This document shows positions 61,201-64,000 of a DNA stretch of 64,000 nt, piece after piece (the first letter of the stretch is position 1; each line of letters begins with the position of its first letter). Source of the DNA: Cephalopachus bancanus (Eukaryota; Chordata; Mammalia; Primates; Tarsiidae); assembly GCA_027257055.1 (NCBI GenBank), contig JAPVLO010000275.1:1550001-1614000 (forward strand), written 5' to 3'. The notes under the pieces were generated by a model, which saw only the letters and a program-made list of their open reading frames with translations, was not told where the DNA came from and ran no database searches. The translations under genes were made by a program, and so were the position numbers.

Positions 61201-63721
61201 AGGCTGAGCCACTGAGCCCGGCCGCCATGTGCTTTTAAAAGTAAATTATTGAGATTATTAAATCAAAGCATTATCACTGTAAACTGATTTTAGCTCATTT
61301 TCCCTTGGCTATCAGGAAGCTCAAGAATTTTCCCTGGCTTATGATTCCAATAGCTTTGGAAACATAGCTCAATGCCCTATTTGTGTCCAATTGGAATAAG
61401 TTTTTTAGTCAAATCTTCTAATGTGACTATTTTCTCTTACTCTGTTTTCAGTTGCCTAATATCTTTTTAGTGGCTTTAGTGGCTTTATGCTCTTCTAGTT
61501 TGTGAGAATGTATATCTTGAAGCCAAGTTACAGTCTCTCTATAAGGAACTGTGAAGCAACCATGAGCCTCAGTTTCCTCATCTGTGAAATGGGGAGATTA
61601 ATAGTATATTCTTAGCCGGGCTCGGTGGCTCAGCCTGTCATCCCATGCCTTTGGGAGGCTGAGGTGAGTGGATTGCCTGAGCCCGCGGGTTCGAGACCCG
61701 TCTGGGCAACTTGGTGAGACTTCATCTCTACAATAAATCAAAAAAATTAGCGGAAGGATCGCCGGAGCCCAGCAGGTCGAGGCTGGGTGACAGAGTGAGA
61801 CTCCAACTCAAAAAAACAAAAACAAAAAAACAATAGTATATTCTTTTTTTTTTAATCAATATTTTTTATTATGATGTTGTGGGGTACAGTTAAGGGTTAG
61901 GAATACAAATACGTTTCATTCAGGCACCCTGTTGATAAGAGGTGTTTCCCCGTCCCCAGACAGATATTTGCTACCGTTAATCCCATCTCCCTCCCCCCCC
62001 ATAGTTTCCCACTCCTGTCAGTCATTTTCTTATAGTATTACATTGGATGTTCAATGTCCATTATATGAGTGAGAACATGTGATAACTCGGATCACTCCAT
62101 ATGCGCCAACACATATCCTTAAGAATATACTATTGTTGCATGGTACATATACACGATGGAATACTACGCAGCAATAGTATATTCTTAAGGATATGTGTTG
62201 GCGCATATGGAGTGTTAGAGTCTGGGCTGTGAGGATCTAGCATGTGTTAATTACTACTATAATTGTCATTATTGCTGTTATATCTAAGGGGGACTACTTT
62301 TTAGTTCTGTGATTAGCAAAACTGTTGTTGACAAGTTCAAAGGTGGAGGGGCTAGGGAGAAAAACCTCCCATGTTATTGTAAGTAATAAGAATAAATGAA
62401 CCCTCCCTTTGTTATGTAAAGGGCCTTAGCATGTAAATAAAATTGGATTTCACTAACTTCTGGAAGGGTATTCATATATGTGGCAATACAAGATCTGTCC
62501 TGAGAACCCATTTTGTCCACCTATGTACTTGAGATGATTTCTTTTTTCCCTTGTTTTCTCTAACTCATTCAGTAAAAATGAGTTGAGTGTTGAGTACCTA
62601 TTATGTGCGTAGGTAGTGCCTGGCGGTTGCAGCAGCGAACTAGATAGAGTATCTGATCAAATCCACATCTTACTGTAATTCTGAAGACAGCTACAAGTTT
62701 ACATGGTTCCTGCCAGATTGTTGAATGAATGAGTACCAAAAATCAGGAATGAGCAAATCAGTATCACATTTATATAATGAAACTAATACAGTATAATAAC
62801 TATTTTTTTTTTTTTTTAGTTGGAGTCTCACTGTGTCGCCCAGACTGGAGTGCAGTGGCCGCTCCCGGCCACCGCAGCCTCGACCTGCTGGGCTCCGGCG
62901 ATCCTTCCACCTCAGCCTTCCAAGTAGCTGGAATTACAGGCATGTGCTACCACGCCCGGCTGATTTTTTGATTTATTGTAGAGATGAGGTCTCGCTGCCC
63001 AGGCGGGTCTTGAACCCACTCACCTCAGCCTCCCAAAGGCGCGGGATTACAGGCTGAGCCACCGAGCCCGGCTATAACTATTTTTTTTTAAGTTGGGTTC
63101 TCACAGTGTTGCCCAGGCTGAACTGTAGTGGCACGATCACAGCTCACCACAGCCTTGACCTTGTGGGCACAGGTGATCCTTCTGCCTCAGCCTCCTGAGT
63201 ACTTGGTACTACAGGGGCATGCCACCATGCCCAGTTTATTTTTTAATAATTTTTTTGTAGAGATAGCATCTCACTGTGTTGTCCAGGCTGGTCTCAAACC
63301 ACTGAGCTCAAGTGATCCTCCTGCCTTGGCCTGCCAAAGTGCTGAGATTACAGGCATAAGCCACTGTGCCTGGCTCTGTTCTTATCTTTCTAGGTAGGCA
63401 GCCTGCATCAGTTCTTCTGAGTCACTCCAGTGGGGTAGTTATGTTAAGTTATTACTAGAATAAAATTTAAATAATCCTCATGTTTTCAAAAACGCACTTT
63501 TACCCTTCAGAATTAGATTCAGTGGCTAAGGTGGTAATTTTATGGAAACACTCATTCGTATTTGAAACTTGGATGGCATTTTCCCTCAGATATGCAGCAG
63601 CCATGCACATGCTCAGTGACATTTCTACTGCAATTGCCAATGGGAACTGGGAAGAAGCCAAGGAGCTCTCTCAGTGTGCAAAGAGAGACTGGAACAAACT
63701 GAAGAACCACCCTTCTCTGAG
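47941..63721 (+). CDS. FAN1: Fanconi-associated nuclease 1 (5-prime part; 3-prime end beyond the window)
   Basis: FAN1 is a structure-specific 5-prime flap endo/exonuclease recruited by ubiquitinated FANCD2 for interstrand-crosslink repair. It also binds MLH1 and restrains CAG-repeat expansion. Coding exons seen are 47941-49201, 53373-53513, 56260-56461, 58270-58503 and 63590-63721, all in phase, giving 656 whole codons of about 1017. The UBZ4 zinc finger has Cys44, Cys47, His59 and Cys64 ([20 protein letters not shown]). The MLH1-binding SPYF motif lies at residues 126-129. The SAP domain begins near residue 475 ([20 protein letters not shown]). The exon ending at 63721 starts the TPR-like helical region. 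The VRR-Nuc catalytic domain is outside the window. Start: ATG at 47941 is the first ATG in frame and reproduces human residue numbering exactly; a TTG-started extension to 47914 is not credible. Confidence 0.97.
49202..50450 (+). other. FAN1 intron, no recognised element
   Basis: Reading through the exon donor gives 17 more codons before a stop at 49252; otherwise unclassified. Confidence 0.4.
50455..50722 (-). mobile_element. Alu with a small right-arm deletion
   Basis: GCGATCC is joined to GGCGGAATTACAGG. Target copies ACAATTTTCTTTT / ACAATTTTATTTT. Confidence 0.9.
50753..51053 (-). mobile_element. Alu dimer
   Basis: Target copies CTAAAAGTAG on both sides. Confidence 0.92.
51110..51406 (+). 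mobile_element. Alu dimer
   Basis: Complete dimer with an A15 tail; opposite orientation to its neighbour 60 bp away. Confidence 0.92.
51475..51915 (-). mobile_element. L1 3-prime end with 5-prime inversion
   Basis: 51475-51748 is antisense L1 3-prime sequence. From 51749 the text switches to sense L1 (TGCATGTTTATTGTAACACT, GAATATTATGCAGCCATAAA), the upstream part of the same region inverted, as expected from twin priming. Confidence 0.85.
51973..52242 (+). mobile_element. Alu with right-arm deletion
   Basis: GGGCATGG is joined to AAGGTTGAGGCGG; CA-rich tail. Confidence 0.88.
52320..52616 (-). mobile_element. Alu dimer (young)
   Basis: Tail of TTTTA/TTTTTA units; target copies like CAAATAGGTTTATT. 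Confidence 0.92.
52640..53285 (+). mobile_element. L1 3-prime region, sense
   Basis: Contains CTGTTGGTGGGAATGCAAAC, GAATACTATGCAGCCATAAA and a 3-prime part matching the reverse of the L1 at 51475. Confidence 0.85.
53373..53513 (+). CDS. FAN1: FAN1 second coding exon
   Basis: The acceptor is TTTTTTACAG|CTAGTGG and the donor ACAG|GTATGA. It encodes [20 protein letters not shown] through [12 protein letters not shown], part of the DNA-binding N-terminal nuclease core. Confidence 0.97.
53571..53740 (+). mobile_element. Solo Alu right monomer (young)
   Basis: Begins GGGCGTGGTAGCGCATGCC and ends with about 25 A. Perfect target copies AAGAATTAGGTTTCTG on both sides (16 bp). It is a complete insertion, not half of a broken dimer. 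Confidence 0.95.
53820..54098 (-). mobile_element. Alu dimer
   Basis: Complete but with a truncated left-arm end (AGGCTGAGCCTGGTC). Confidence 0.88.
54099..55339 (+). other. FAN1 intron, unclassified
   Basis: No repeat class or exon recognised, apart from possible L2-like CT-rich text near 55180-55300. Confidence 0.4.
55340..55634 (-). mobile_element. Alu dimer (young)
   Basis: CTTT-rich tail; target copies near CTCACTT..TTTCTT. Confidence 0.92.
56260..56461 (+). CDS. FAN1: FAN1 third coding exon (SAP domain)
   Basis: The acceptor is TCATTTCAG|AATCTG. It encodes the SAP-type DNA-binding module ([36 protein letters not shown]). The donor AAAAAG|GTTTTG fits the consensus poorly from +3 on. 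Reading through it meets a stop at 56484. Confidence 0.95.
56876..56995 (-). mobile_element. Alu left-monomer fragment
   Basis: Only the left arm (GAGATGAGGTTTTGCACAGT to GAGCCACCATGTCTGGC). Confidence 0.75.
57180..57299 (-). mobile_element. Alu left-monomer fragment with (TTTG)n head
   Basis: Ends GGCTGACCCACGGATCCTGG. Partial left arm. Confidence 0.75.
57445..57650. mobile_element. MER5A-like DNA transposon
   Basis: Contains CATCGTCTGGAGATATTTTT, CCCCCCACAACAAAGAATTA and TATCCAGCC, standard MER5A wording. Its inner 133 bp recur at 58774. Confidence 0.75.
57512..57644 (+). repeat. 133-bp direct duplicate, copy 1
   Basis: Aligns without gaps to 58774-58906 with 3 mismatches. Lies within the MER5A-like element. 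Confidence 0.93.
58270..58503 (+). CDS. FAN1: FAN1 fourth coding exon
   Basis: The acceptor is TTTTTTCAG|AGCAAAAG and the donor ATCAG|GTAAGG. It encodes [20 protein letters not shown] and [18 protein letters not shown]. It is flanked on both sides by copies of a 133-bp duplicated segment. Confidence 0.97.
58738..58906 (+). repeat. Patchwork segment: 36-bp piece plus 133-bp duplicate, copy 2
   Basis: 58774-58906 copies 57512-57644. The preceding bases from 58738 (AAGAATTTTCCCCGGCTTAT...AATAGCTTTT) closely match 61322-61358. FAN1 exon 58270-58503 lies between the 133-bp copies. Confidence 0.88.
59126..59424 (-). mobile_element. Alu dimer (young)
   Basis: Target copies CAAAAGTTG on both sides. 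Confidence 0.93.
59727..60010 (-). mobile_element. Alu dimer inside the L1M
   Basis: Target copies GAGAACTTT on both sides. Confidence 0.93.
60325..60449 (+). mobile_element. Alu monomer-size fragment inside the L1M
   Basis: GCTGGGCATGGTACTTGTAG to CATCTCTAAAAA; approximate target copies TTTGAGGTGAT / TTTGAAGTGAT. Confidence 0.75.
60580..60645 (+). mobile_element. Young-type L1 3-prime tip, sense
   Basis: TATACCTAACCCTTAACTGT then CCCCACAAG and A-runs: the reverse of the 16660/61849 consensus. Confidence 0.7.
60931..61223 (-). mobile_element. Alu dimer with a (TTTTA)n tail
   Basis: Target copies GCCATGTGCTTTTA on both sides. Confidence 0.94.
61614..61831 (+). mobile_element. Alu with internal deletions, flanked by AATAGTATATTCT
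   Basis: AAATTAG is joined to CGGAAGGATCGCC and GTCGAGG to CTGGGTGACAG. Target copies TAATAGTATATTCT at 61600 and AATAGTATATTCT at 61833. Confidence 0.9.
61846..62171 (-). mobile_element. Young L1 3-prime end with 5-prime inversion, inside the Alu target duplication
   Basis: Antisense L1 runs 61846-62092. A 36-bp sense L1 piece (TGGTACATATACACGATGGA, GAATACTACGCAG) lies at 62136-62171. Between and after them are the arms of a perfect 43-bp inverted repeat. Confidence 0.88.
62093..62214. repeat. Perfect 43-bp inverted repeat, 36-bp spacer
   Basis: 62093-62135 and 62172-62214 are exact reverse complements. The right arm is the native flank, starting with the AATAGTATATTCT target copy; the left arm is an inverted copy of it placed inside the L1 insertion. 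Confidence 0.97.
62215..62800 (+). other. FAN1 intron, unclassified
   Basis: No element recognised. Confidence 0.4.
62804..63073 (-). mobile_element. Alu dimer (young)
   Basis: Target copies ATAACTATTTTTT on both sides; short left-arm deletion near 63017. Confidence 0.93.
63082..63375 (-). mobile_element. Alu dimer (older)
   Basis: Older consensus (GATCACAGCTCACCACAGCC); adjoins the previous Alu. Confidence 0.88.
63590..63721 (+). CDS. FAN1: FAN1 fifth coding exon (last in window)
   Basis: The acceptor is TTCCCTCAG|ATATGC and the donor CTGAG|GTGAGG. It encodes [20 protein letters not shown] and [15 protein letters not shown], a TPR-like helical region. The remaining exons lie beyond 64000. 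Confidence 0.96.
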
Positions 63722-64000
63722 GTGAGGCTTTTTTTAGATACCTACCAAAATTTATGTATGGACCAACTTGTTCCAACCACTTAAAATAATTTTCTGTTTG
63801 AAGGATGTAGTCCTTGGTGGCTAAACCAGCTACAGGATTGATTTTCATTATTTACTTTGCAGAGAGTCAAAGTGCTGTGTGAAATAGAAGGAAATATCTG
63901 AAAGTTTAAGGTGGTTTTATACAGCTCAGATTCCTGTGCAACATACATGCAAGGGATCAAATACTGTAATTGGCAGTAGCTTACTGTCTTTTGGTGTGTG

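Overview
The window is nuclear genomic DNA of a primate, very probably a strepsirrhine (lemur or loris side, lemur favoured). Large spliced genes sit in an AT-rich background crowded with dimeric Alu SINEs. Most of the younger Alus share an unusual consensus: a GCCGGGCTCGGTGGCTCAGCC start, an ACTTGGAAGGCTGAGGCGGAAGG block and an ACTCCAACTC end. That differs from the human AluS/AluY consensus as I know it. A young L1 3-prime end (reading TTAATCAATATTTTTTATTATG in antisense) recurs several times. Species assignment is inference.

Three protein-coding genes are recognised. On the minus strand, MCEE (methylmalonyl-CoA epimerase, mitochondrial) is complete in 3 coding exons between 24686 and 3607. 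It shares a CpG-island promoter, head to head, with MPHOSPH10 (U3 snoRNP / SSU-processome component) on the plus strand, which is complete in 11 exons (25163-42733). About 5 kb further on, a second CpG island (about 46780-47250) precedes FAN1 (Fanconi-associated nuclease 1). FAN1 begins at 47941 and leaves the window after its fifth coding exon (63721), so the SAP region is present but the C-terminal VRR nuclease domain is not. All splice junctions I give keep frame. The joined products are 176 aa (MCEE), 677 aa (MPHOSPH10) and the first 656 complete residues of FAN1. The three genes are not functionally coupled: one is propionate/odd-chain catabolism, one ribosome biogenesis and one interstrand-crosslink repair.

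The rest is introns and intergenic DNA holding about 45 Alus, young and old L1 3-prime ends, MaLR-type LTRs, L2/MIR fragments, a MER5A-like element and a broken TMA7 processed pseudogene at the left edge.

No hidden new gene system was found. The most interesting signals are structural scars. They are a 114-bp near-perfect hairpin beside nested Alus (22370-22614); a perfect 43-bp inverted copy of flanking DNA at the 5-prime end of a young L1 that landed in an Alu target-site duplication (61599-62214); a 133-bp direct duplication straddling a FAN1 exon with a second patch apparently copied from 2.6 kb away; and three separate Alu right-monomer-only insertions with nearly the same 5-prime end. 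Gene order MCEE-MPHOSPH10-FAN1 is also notable, because in human MCEE/MPHOSPH10 and FAN1 lie on different chromosomes.
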